From: an uncultured Collinsella sp.
GTDB lineage: Bacteria; Actinomycetota; Coriobacteriia; Coriobacteriales; Coriobacteriaceae
Direction of reading: 5' to 3'
DNA: 5,830 bases
Assembly (NCBI GenBank): GCA_900544465.1
Contig: UQVT01000120.1
Location: forward strand, 1 to 5,830
Part shown: in pieces, positions 1 through 5,761 of the stretch
Numbering within the stretch: the first letter of the stretch is position 1
How the letters are laid out: the number at the start of each line of letters is the position of its first letter
Notes under the pieces: model-generated
The model's input: only the letters and a program-made list of their open reading frames with translations
The model's database searches: none
What the model was told of the DNA's origin: nothing
Made by a program: the position numbers and the translations under genes

Positions 1-1708
1 TCGTCAGCGCATCGTACACGTCGGCCACCGAAACCACCTGTGCGGCAATGGGAATTTCGTCTCCCTTAAGGCCATCGGGATAACCCTTGCCGTCCCAGCG
101 CTCGTGATGCCAACGCGCAATCTGGTACGCATATTCCATAAGCGCATTGCCGGCGTGATGGCTACCCAGCTCACGCAGCATGTCGGCGCCGATCGTGGTA
201 TGCGTCTTCATAATCTCGAACTCCTCGGGCGTAAGGCGTCCGGGCTTGTTGAGAATCGCATCGTCAATCGACATCTTGCCGATATCGTGCAGCGCCGAAG
301 CCAGGGCAATCGTGGAGCGTTCCTCATTGTCGAGGGAGATCGTGCCGCTACGCTGGACCAGACAGCCAAGCAGCAGCTCGGTCAGCTTCTCGATGTTCGT
401 AACGTGCCTGCCGCTCTCGCCGTTGCGAAGCTCCATGACGCCGGCCATGATATCGATGAGCATGCGACTGTTCTTGACGCGCTCGTTGTACTGCTGGGAC
501 AGCAGGTTCGTCAGGCGGCGCTGTTTGGCGTATAGGCGGATGGTGTTGCTTACACGGCGGCGCACGACACGGGAGTCAAACGGGCGGTTGATATAGTCCG
601 AGGCGCCCAGCTCGTACGCGCGCAGAACCATATCATCGGAATCTTCGCTCGAAATCATGATGAAAGGCAGATTGTCGATACCCGATCGGCGCGACAGATC
701 GGCCAGCACCTCAAAGCCGCTTATGCCCGGCATGACAATATCCAGCAGCACGAGCGACAACTCATCGCCATAGCGGTCGACCATGTCGAGCGCCGTACGA
801 CCGTTGTCGGCCTCGAGGATGCAATACTCGTCCTTGAGCATCTCGTTGAGAATGGCTCGGTTCATCTCGGAGTCATCGACAATAAGCACCAAAGGCTTTT
901 CGCTTTGGAAGGCTTCGATGGAATCGGCATCGGTCACGACCGTACCGGCTTTTGCCTTAGCGCGGCTCAATAACTGGACAGCGCGGCCAACTCCTTCATC
1001 GACCGTCTCGCCATGAATGCGAACACCGCCAACACATGCCGTCAAGCTCACGTACTCATGGCCCGGAACAATCGTGGCATGAACGGCATCGGACACCTGA
1101 TGCAGGCGACGGGTGAAGTCATCGGAGGGAATATTGGGCATGACGACCACAAACTTGTCGCAGCCATAGCGTACAAGCTCGTCAGTCGAACGAATTCCGC
1201 TGCGTATGGCTGTCGCCACAGCACCGAGCGCAAGGTCGCCGGCATGACGGCCACACGTATCGTTGAAGACCCTAAAATCATCAAGGTCGATCACCGCAAC
1301 GCCGGCATTCATGCGGGCGCTACGGAGCTTTTCCTCGTAATATCGGCGATTGCGCACACTCGTCAGCACGTCGGTGTAGACGAGGTCCTCTTCTGCAGCC
1401 TCTTGCTCATCGATCGGACGCACCATCAGCAGGACGTGAGGCTCGCCCTCGACCTTCAGAGGGCGCAGGCGAGCGCGGTACTCGGTACCATCATTGAGCA
1501 GCTGCTCCGATACATCATCGGAACCTGCCAAGGCCTCAAGACTCGACTGACGCAGACAAGGGCAGCGATCGCCGGCGAGCAAGCAGTTAGGCTCGCTCTT
1601 AATCTGATCGGCCGACAACAAACGCACCACGGGGTAGGTCTTCGCGACGCGGGCGACCTCGGCGGCAGCCTCCTCGTCGGTTAGATTGACCTCGTGATTA
1701 TTGAGCAT
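1..1708 (-). CDS. GGDEF-receiver-HD-GYP signalling protein, probable cyclic-di-GMP phosphodiesterase (3' end outside window)
   Basis: Reading from ATG at 1708 leftwards gives 569 uninterrupted codons that run off the window edge, so the C-terminus is missing. AAAGGG six bases before the ATG is a good ribosome site. Visible order: residues ~20-100, a PAS-like region (fold inferred) with C42, C49 and C51; ~108-262, GGDEF fold with D113, D141 and an RxxD I-site (173-176), but GCDKF (182-186) replaces GGDEF; ~272-395, receiver with acidic pair D278/D279 and phospho-acceptor D323, but R375 where Lys is normal; ~415 onwards, HD-GYP with H435, HD at 474-475, H503, HH at 534-535 and GYP at 542-544. 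HD-GYP domains hydrolyse cyclic-di-GMP, and the metal-binding residues visible here are intact. The cyclase motif is not. I infer a cytoplasmic phosphodiesterase tuned by phosphorylation or ligand binding; no membrane segment is visible. HD-GYP identity is very secure; the direction of regulation is unknown. Confidence 0.95.
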   Translation of the reverse strand, partial: MLNNHEVNLTDEEAAAEVARVAKTYPVVRLLSADQIKSEPNCLLAGDRCPCLRQSSLEALAGSDDVSEQLLNDGTEYRARLRPLKVEGEPHVLLMVRPIDEQEAAEEDLVYTDVLTSVRNRRYYEEKLRSARMNAGVAVIDLDDFRVFNDTCGRHAGDLALGAVATAIRSGIRSTDELVRYGCDKFVVVMPNIPSDDFTRRLHQVSDAVHATIVPGHEYVSLTACVGGVRIHGETVDEGVGRAVQLLSRAKAKAGTVVTDADSIEAFQSEKPLVLIVDDSEMNRAILNEMLKDEYCILEADNGRTALDMVDRYGDELSLVLLDIVMPGISGFEVLADLSRRSGIDNLPFIMISSEDSDDMVLRAYELGASDYINRPFDSRVVRRRVSNTIRLYAKQRRLTNLLSQQYNERVKNSRMLIDIMAGVMELRNGESGRHVTNIEKLTELLLGCLVQRSGTISLDNEERSTIALASALHDIGKMSIDDAILNKPGRLTPEEFEIMKTHTTIGADMLRELGSHHAGNALMEYAYQIARWHHERWDGKGYPDGLKGDEIPIAAQVVSVADVYDALT

Positions 1709-1732
1709 ATGGGGCCCTTTCGATAGTTTCGC

Positions 1733-1761
1733 ATGGTAGCGGTGGGTTCCAAATGCTACAA
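1733..1761 (-). promoter_or_regulatory. possible promoter of the HD-GYP gene
   Basis: On the minus strand TACCAT (1738-1733) lies 17 bases after TTGTAG (1761-1756). This is a weak -35/-10 pair with standard spacing that would give a leader of roughly 20 bases before the ATG at 1708. An interrupted inverted repeat sits immediately upstream (1764-1805). The match to consensus is modest (4/6 and 3/6), so this is only a candidate. Confidence 0.3.
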
Positions 1762-1763
1762 GG

Positions 1764-1805
1764 GTAACACCTTGCCGATGCAGGTAAGCACATGAATGCT
1801 GTTAC
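1764..1805. repeat. nested inverted repeat upstream of the HD-GYP gene
   Basis: Outer arms GTAACA (1764-1769) and TGTTAC (1800-1805) are perfect complements. Inside them CTTGCC (1771-1776) and GGTAAG (1783-1788) pair except for one G-T. The repeat lies just upstream of the candidate -35 box, where an operator or activator site could sit. It may be chance, because the arms are short and the spacing of the outer pair is wide. Confidence 0.25.
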
Positions 1806-1919
1806 ATTTTTATGACCTGGCAAACGGTGGTAATGGAGCCGCGGGCGCGTGGTTATTGGCGCATTCGTTAACAATGACGAAACGCTAACAGTCCCCCTCC
1901 CCGCAGGTCATCGAGCGTG

Positions 1920-2717
1920 CTAACGCTCCAAGACATCGCGAACGGCGTTTGCCGCCGTAACGGGGCGATCGCGCAAACCGTTATGCGCGCCCGGGATCGT
2001 CACAAGGGGGCAATCGAGATATTCGGCAGCCGCTCGCGTACCAGCCTCGCGGGGCGTACCGACCGAAAGCTCGCCCAAAAACACAGCCGACACCGCCTTT
2101 GATTCGCGGGCGCGCTCCCAGTCGGGAGCATATGTCATATTTGTTCCGTATTCATTAGCCATAAAGCAACGACCATTGCGCAGGGCATGCTTGGCTTCCG
2201 CTTCGGTCGTCCCAGGAGCCTCGGGGTCCAAGTCGCCGAGAGCTCCCAAGAAAAGCCGAAGCGCCCTTGAAACCTTTCCAGCCGCAATCATATCGAGCAA
2301 AATCGGAGCTGCGCCCATGCCGACGCCTTCGGCCGACACAGCCGGCTCATGCAGAATCGCACGGGCGACGAGATGGGGTTCGGTGCGAAGAAGCTCCAGT
2401 GCCACCAACGTACCGGCGCTGTGCGCAAGCACATTTGTCGGAGCGCCAACGTGTTCGATCACGGCTTGCAGGTCGGCGGCCTGAGCGGCAAGATCATAGC
2501 TGCCGTCTGCCGCATCGCTGCTGCCACCGCAGCCGCGGCGGTCGTAGGCAATTACGCGGTAGTTGCGGCTGAGCTCACAAGCGATACCGTCGAAAAATGT
2601 GCCGTCGACACAAGCGCCGTGCACGCACGCCAAGGCAGGAGCATCAGGCGACACATCTGGGCCGGCATATTCGCGACAGGCAATCGTGGTGCCCGTATTC
2701 TCGACCGTAAAATTCAT
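1920..2717 (-). CDS. alpha/beta-fold hydrolase
   Basis: A complete 265-residue protein, the usual size for a single-domain alpha/beta hydrolase. Seen: the HG oxyanion turn at 33-34, a DRRGCGGS segment at 59-66 typical of the loop after strand 4, the nucleophile elbow AHSAG with S100, and a C-terminal GAHNG with H245 as the likely catalytic histidine. The elbow is A-x-S-x-G instead of the commoner G-x-S-x-G. The catalytic acid is not obvious: E216 lies near the expected strand but the usual Asp is not clear. There is no signal peptide, so it should act in the cytoplasm. The ATG at 2717 is preceded six bases upstream by a G-run (2724-2728) as a weak ribosome site. The gene points the same way as the HD-GYP gene but is about 210 bases from it, so co-transcription is uncertain. 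The substrate (ester, lactone, C-C bond or other) cannot be told from sequence. Confidence 0.9.
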   Translation of the reverse strand: MNFTVENTGTTIACREYAGPDVSPDAPALACVHGACVDGTFFDGIACELSRNYRVIAYDRRGCGGSSDAADGSYDLAAQAADLQAVIEHVGAPTNVLAHSAGTLVALELLRTEPHLVARAILHEPAVSAEGVGMGAAPILLDMIAAGKVSRALRLFLGALGDLDPEAPGTTEAEAKHALRNGRCFMANEYGTNMTYAPDWERARESKAVSAVFLGELSVGTPREAGTRAAAEYLDCPLVTIPGAHNGLRDRPVTAANAVRDVLER

Positions 2718-2792
2718 GTTGTGCCCCCATCATCAATGCTCATCCAGTTGCACGTCAGCGCGGTTGGATGGACCCACATTGCCTTACACCTT

Positions 2793-2806
2793 GTTAACAG
2801 ATTAAC
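2793..2806. repeat. short palindrome in the divergent intergenic region
   Basis: GTTAA (2793-2797) and TTAAC (2802-2806) are perfect inverted arms separated by CAGA. The site lies between the divergently transcribed hydrolase and radical SAM genes, in the A/T-richest part of that spacer, where a regulator could bind. Five-base arms are short and could be chance. Confidence 0.25.
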
Positions 2807-2869
2807 TTTACCCGACCCGAGGCTTTTCATGGCGCGGCATAATGGGCGACGTGAAAAAACGAAACTTGT

Positions 2870-2894
2870 AAAGCAAGAGCCCGCACCTTGCTTT
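2870..2894 (+). repeat. stem-loop upstream of the radical SAM gene
   Basis: AAAGCAAG (2870-2877) and CTTGCTTT (2887-2894) form a perfect 8-base stem around a 9-base loop, extendable by one G-U pair. There is no U-tract after it, so it is not a terminator for the plus strand. It lies about 35 bases before the ribosome site. If transcription starts upstream (a CATAAT box lies at 2838-2843) the hairpin would be in the leader; if the promoter is at 2906-2911 it would instead be a DNA site. Confidence 0.35.
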
Positions 2895-2905
2895 GGAGCC
2901 GATGC

Positions 2906-2911
2906 TATGCT
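2906..2911 (+). promoter_or_regulatory. possible -10 box of the radical SAM gene
   Basis: TATGCT lies about 30 bases before the start codon, and its surroundings (GCTATGCTTA) resemble the -10 candidate in front of map (GCTATACTAG). No good -35 box is present 16-18 bases upstream. CATAAT at 2838-2843 is a competing -10 candidate, also without a clear -35. Confidence 0.3.
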
Positions 2912-2927
2912 TAGGCACAATTGTCTT

Positions 2928-2933
2928 GAGGAG
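2928..2933 (+). promoter_or_regulatory. ribosome binding site that decides the radical SAM start
   Basis: GAGGAG is a strong Shine-Dalgarno sequence. Two in-frame ATG codons follow: 2937 (only 3 bases away) and 2943 (9 bases away). Spacing favours 2943, although 2937 would add only two residues. The reading frame stays open far upstream, but those codons overlap the opposite-strand hydrolase gene and have no family similarity. Confidence 0.7.
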
Positions 2934-2942
2934 CATATGCCT

Positions 2943-3719
2943 ATGTCTACGTTTTTGAATGCCAGCCCCATCTTTGGGCCCGTTCGCAGCCGTCGCCTTG
3001 GTCTCTCGCTCGGCGTCAACATGATGCCGGCCAGCGGCAAAATCTGCACGTTCGACTGCATTTACTGCGAAAACGGCCTCAACGCCGAGCGCCCCTGCCA
3101 TGAGCCGTACAACACAGCTGCCGTGGTACTCGACGCGCTCGAGGCAAAGCTGCGCGAGATGGCAGCCGAGGGCGAGCTCCCCGATGTGATCACCTTCGCA
3201 GGAAACGGCGAGCCCACCGCCGCACCGGAGTTTCCTCAGGCGATTGCCGGCGCCGTCGCGCTGCGCGATCAGCTGGCCCCAAACTCCAAAATCGCCGTGC
3301 TCTCCAACGGTACGCGCGCCGACCGCCCCGAGGTGCACGATGCGCTCATGATGGTCGACGACAACATCCTCAAGCTCGATACGGTCGATCCGGCATTTAT
3401 CCAGCTGCTCGACCAGCCTGTTGGCCCCTACGACGTCGAGCACCAGATTGAGACGTTCGCAAGCTTTGACGGTCACGTTATTATCCAGACGATCTTTTTG
3501 ACCGGTGAGTATCTGGGCAAGCCCATCGACAACACCGGCGAGGAGTACGTTGCCCCCTGGCTCGCGGCACTTGAGCGCATTCGCCCACAAGAAGCGACCA
3601 TCTACACGGTGGCTCGCGAGACGCCGGTCGCCGGCCTTGCCAAAGCAGCGCCCGAGGCCCTCGACGCCATCGCCGCGCGCGTGCGCGCCCTCGGCATTCC
3701 CTGCCAGGTGAGCTACTAG
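2943..3719 (+). CDS. radical SAM protein, COG0731 / TYW1-like group
   Basis: A 258-residue protein. The radical SAM cluster motif CxxxCxxC is at C35, C39 and C42 (CTFDCIYC), which would hold a [4Fe-4S] cluster that cleaves S-adenosylmethionine. The preceding FGPVRSRRLGLSLG (11-24) and the GNGEPT motif (87-92, the SAM-binding GGE-type element) are what I recall of the COG0731 family, named after the wyosine-synthesis enzyme TYW1 of archaea and eukaryotes. SNG at 121-123 fits a later barrel strand. No second cysteine cluster is visible (only C52 and C254 besides the motif), and there is no flavodoxin domain. Bacteria are not known to make wyosine, so the true substrate is unknown. The gene ends 55 bases before map and may be co-transcribed with it. 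Radical SAM membership is very secure; the subgroup is likely. Confidence 0.92.
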   Translation: MSTFLNASPIFGPVRSRRLGLSLGVNMMPASGKICTFDCIYCENGLNAERPCHEPYNTAAVVLDALEAKLREMAAEGELPDVITFAGNGEPTAAPEFPQAIAGAVALRDQLAPNSKIAVLSNGTRADRPEVHDALMMVDDNILKLDTVDPAFIQLLDQPVGPYDVEHQIETFASFDGHVIIQTIFLTGEYLGKPIDNTGEEYVAPWLAALERIRPQEATIYTVARETPVAGLAKAAPEALDAIAARVRALGIPCQVSY

Positions 3720-3743
3720 CGCGCAGCTGCCCTGTGAGTGGGC

Positions 3744-3749
3744 TATACT
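3744..3749 (+). promoter_or_regulatory. possible -10 box of map
   Basis: TATACT matches the -10 consensus at five of six positions and lies about 25 bases before the map start codon, leaving a leader of about 19 bases. No matching -35 box is seen at the right distance (the region is GC-rich). Map may therefore have its own promoter in the 55-base gap, besides possible read-through from the radical SAM gene. Confidence 0.4.
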
Positions 3750-3774
3750 AGCTGCGAATGAAAGGAAGTTAGCC

Positions 3775-4662
3775 ATGTTTGACAATGGACCCGTGCCCGG
3801 CCGCAACGACGTCTGCTGGTGCGGCAGCGGCAAAAAATATAAGAAATGCCATAGCGCCTTTGATGAGCGCCTCGAGCGCTTATGGGAAGAGGGCTGGGAG
3901 GTTCTGCCCCGCACGCTCTACAAGACTCCCGCCGATATCGAGGGCATCAAGCGCTCGGCCGCCATCAACGTGGGTGTGCTCGATTACGTAGGCGAACACA
4001 TCGCCGCGGGCATGACCACCAACCAGATCGACCAGATGATCTACGACTACACCGTCGAGCACGGCGGCACGCCGGCCGATCTTAACTACGAGGGCTATCC
4101 CAAGAGCGTGTGCACCTCGATCAACGACGTCGTCTGCCACGGTATCCCCTGCGATGCGGATGTGCTGCACGAGGGCGACATCATCAACGTGGACTGCTCC
4201 ACGATCCTGGACGGTTACTTTAGTGATTCGAGCCGCATGTTCTGCATCGGCGAGGTCTCGGCCGAGCGCCAGCGCCTGGTCGACGTCACCCGCGCCAGCG
4301 TGGAGGCGGGTCTGGCGGCCGTCAAGCCATGGCTACCGCTGTCCGTGATGGCCGAGGCCGTGCAAAAGACGGTCGAGGACGCCGGCTTTAGCGTGGTGCG
4401 CGAGTACGGCGGACACGGCATCGGTAAGGAGTTCCACGAGGACCCGTTTGTGGGCTTTACCACCGAGGCGCCCGATGTGGACACCATCATGGCTCCGGGC
4501 ATGGTCTTTACCATCGAGCCCATGGTCAATGCCGGAGCGCCCGACATTAAGATTAGCAAGGGTGACGGTTGGTGCGTGCGCACCAAGGACGGCAGCGATT
4601 CGGCCCAGTGCGAGGTACAGCTCGTGGTGACCGAGGACGGCTACGAGCTGCTCAGCTGGTAG
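3775..4662 (+). CDS. map: type I methionine aminopeptidase with N-terminal SEC-C zinc motif
   Basis: A 295-residue enzyme that removes the initiator methionine from new proteins in the cytoplasm. The N-terminal SEC-C motif is CxC-x8-CH with C14, C16, C25 and H26; in SecA this motif binds zinc, and SEC-C-bearing MetAPs are known in several bacterial groups. The catalytic pita-bread fold follows from about residue 50. All five expected metal ligands can be placed by alignment with the E. coli enzyme: D140, D151, H214, E248 and E280. H122 (CHGIP) and H221 (FHEDP) correspond to its other active-site histidines. The start ATG follows AAAGGAAG at good spacing. It lies downstream of the radical SAM gene and ends just before a strong terminator. 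Such genes are generally essential or near-essential; whether this genome has a second MetAP without SEC-C cannot be seen here. Confidence 0.96.
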   Translation: MFDNGPVPGRNDVCWCGSGKKYKKCHSAFDERLERLWEEGWEVLPRTLYKTPADIEGIKRSAAINVGVLDYVGEHIAAGMTTNQIDQMIYDYTVEHGGTPADLNYEGYPKSVCTSINDVVCHGIPCDADVLHEGDIINVDCSTILDGYFSDSSRMFCIGEVSAERQRLVDVTRASVEAGLAAVKPWLPLSVMAEAVQKTVEDAGFSVVREYGGHGIGKEFHEDPFVGFTTEAPDVDTIMAPGMVFTIEPMVNAGAPDIKISKGDGWCVRTKDGSDSAQCEVQLVVTEDGYELLSW

Positions 4663-4671
4663 CTGTGGATG

Positions 4672-4721
4672 CGCCGGGCTACGCGATGGATATGTTAACC
4701 ATCGCGTAGCCCGGCGTTTTT
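4672..4721 (+). terminator. strong intrinsic terminator after map
   Basis: Arms at 4672-4689 and 4699-4716 form a perfect 18-base GC-rich stem with a 9-base A/T-rich loop (4690-4698), followed directly by TTTTT (4717-4721). It starts ten bases after the map stop codon and ends the plus-strand transcript there. No T-run follows the stem on the minus strand, so it acts in one direction. Confidence 0.93.
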
Positions 4722-4742
4722 ATAGCGTTTTGCCTGATACAA

Positions 4743-4775
4743 CCTGCCAAAATAAACCTGTCCCTTTTTGGTAGG
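4743..4775 (+). repeat. stem-loop between the map terminator and the dehydrogenase gene, possibly a dispersed intergenic repeat
   Basis: CCTGCCAAAA (4743-4752) pairs with TTTTGGTAGG (4766-4775) over ten positions including one G-U, with a 13-base loop containing CCTGTCCC. It sits six bases before the purine-rich ribosome site (GGAAAGGA, 4782-4789) of the next gene. It has the look of a mobile or regulatory hairpin element, but only one copy is in the window, so its repeat nature is untested. Confidence 0.4.
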
Positions 4776-4795
4776 TCGAGCGGAAAGGACTGCTT

Positions 4796-5731
4796 GTGAA
4801 CATCCTGGTTTTGCTGCCCGTCAACGACCGCCATCGCGCGATCCTCGAGTCGAGCGCTCCGGGCGAGGACTTTATCTACACGAGCGCCGACGCCGCCACG
4901 CGCGAGCAGGTCGCCGATGCCGACGTGATCTTGGGCAACATCGACCCTGACATGCTCACAGCATGCGAGCATCTCCAGCTGTTGCAACTGCAGACCGCGG
5001 GCTATGACGATTACTTGGCCGCCGGCACCGTGCCAGCCGACGCTAAGCTTTCCTGCTCGGTGGGCGCCTACGGCCAGGCTGTGAGCGAGCACATGTTTGC
5101 CATGGTCCTTTCCATGATGAAGCGCCTGCCCGGCTATCACGACTTGCAGCGCGAGCATCGCTGGGAGGATTTGGGGCCGGTCACCTCGCTCAAAAGCGCC
5201 AATGTGCTGGTGCTGGGCGCGGGCGATATCGGCGGCCACTTCGCCACGCTCTGCCGCGGCATGGGCGCGCACGTCCGCGGCATCAAGCGCCATCCGCTCG
5301 TCTACCCCATTGTGTTTGAGGACATGGACGGCATGGACGCCCTATCCGAGCGCCTGGCCGAGGCTGACATCGTCGCATCCTTTATGCCCAGCACACCCGA
5401 GACCCGCGGCCTGGCGAACGCCGAGTTCTTCGCCGCGATGAAACCGGGCGCCTTCTTTGCCAACGGCGGCCGCGGCGATCTTGTGGTCGCCGACGACTTG
5501 GTTGCCGCCTTGGAGTCGGGACATCTCGCCGGCGCCGCGGTCGACGTCACCGACCCCGAGCCGCTGCCTGAGACAAGCCCACTGTGGGATGCGCCCAACA
5601 TGTTCATCACGCCGCACGTCTCCGGCTGGTTCCACCTAGCCGCCACGCTCAATAATGTGGTCGACATCGCCGCGGAGAACCTGCGTCATCTGCAGGCGGG
5701 CGAGACCCTGCGCTGCTGGATCGAACACTAA
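4796..5731 (+). CDS. D-isomer-specific 2-hydroxyacid dehydrogenase, NAD(P)-dependent
   Basis: A 311-residue cytoplasmic oxidoreductase, the normal size for a family that interconverts 2-keto acids and D-2-hydroxy acids. The nucleotide-binding loop GAGDIG (141-146) starts the Rossmann domain. The catalytic triad is R226 (NGGRG), E255 (DPEPLP) and H274 (TPHVSG), all with standard spacing. After the second Rossmann strand the sequence is RGIKRHP (161-167) with no acidic residue, which suggests NADPH rather than NADH (inference). The start is GTG at 4796, six bases after AGGA within a purine run at 4782-4789; no better in-frame start is seen. It is isolated: a terminator stands upstream and a hairpin downstream, so it is probably a single-gene unit. 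The substrate (glyoxylate, hydroxypyruvate, phosphoglycerate, lactate or other) is not decidable. There is no C-terminal ACT domain as in long SerA forms. Confidence 0.95.
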   Translation: MNILVLLPVNDRHRAILESSAPGEDFIYTSADAATREQVADADVILGNIDPDMLTACEHLQLLQLQTAGYDDYLAAGTVPADAKLSCSVGAYGQAVSEHMFAMVLSMMKRLPGYHDLQREHRWEDLGPVTSLKSANVLVLGAGDIGGHFATLCRGMGAHVRGIKRHPLVYPIVFEDMDGMDALSERLAEADIVASFMPSTPETRGLANAEFFAAMKPGAFFANGGRGDLVVADDLVAALESGHLAGAAVDVTDPEPLPETSPLWDAPNMFITPHVSGWFHLAATLNNVVDIAAENLRHLQAGETLRCWIEH

Positions 5732-5733
5732 TT

Positions 5734-5761
5734 GTTCCGGCGTTTTGCCAAACGCCGGAAC
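5734..5761 (+). terminator. perfect hairpin after the dehydrogenase gene, likely terminator without U-tract
   Basis: GTTCCGGCGTTT (5734-5745) and AAACGCCGGAAC (5750-5761) form a perfect 12-base stem with a 4-base loop, three bases after the stop codon. No T-run follows on either strand (CCCTCG on plus, AATTAG on minus). It could be a non-canonical terminator or a 3'-end stabilising structure, and it could serve a gene converging from the right. Confidence 0.5.

Noticed and set aside
1013..1684. Plus-strand open frame of 223 codons antisense to the signalling protein
   Set aside because: It mirrors the GGDEF-coding strand, has no ribosome site and no recognisable domain; the minus-strand reading shows clear family motifs.
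1709..1919. Small gene or riboswitch in the gap between the hydrolase and signalling genes
   Set aside because: No short frame with a ribosome site and no recognisable cyclic-di-GMP riboswitch core was seen; only short repeats and a weak promoter candidate.
1913..1928. GAGCGT-GCTA-ACGCTC hairpin over the hydrolase stop codon as a terminator
   Set aside because: Only a 6-base stem overlapping the stop codon, with no T-run after it on the minus strand; too weak to call.
2349..2942. Upstream extension of the radical SAM frame by about 196 codons
   Set aside because: It overlaps the hydrolase gene on the other strand and the intergenic spacer; a strong ribosome site at 2928-2933 marks the real start at 2943 (or 2937).
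2808..3914. Minus-strand open frame of 368 codons opposite the radical SAM gene and the start of map
   Set aside because: A GC-rich shadow frame spanning two genes and their gap; its translation has no recognisable motif, whereas the plus strand has radical SAM and SEC-C motifs.
4679..5293. Minus-strand open frame of 204 codons opposite the dehydrogenase
   Set aside because: It runs through the terminator hairpin and mirrors dehydrogenase codons; no domain seen.
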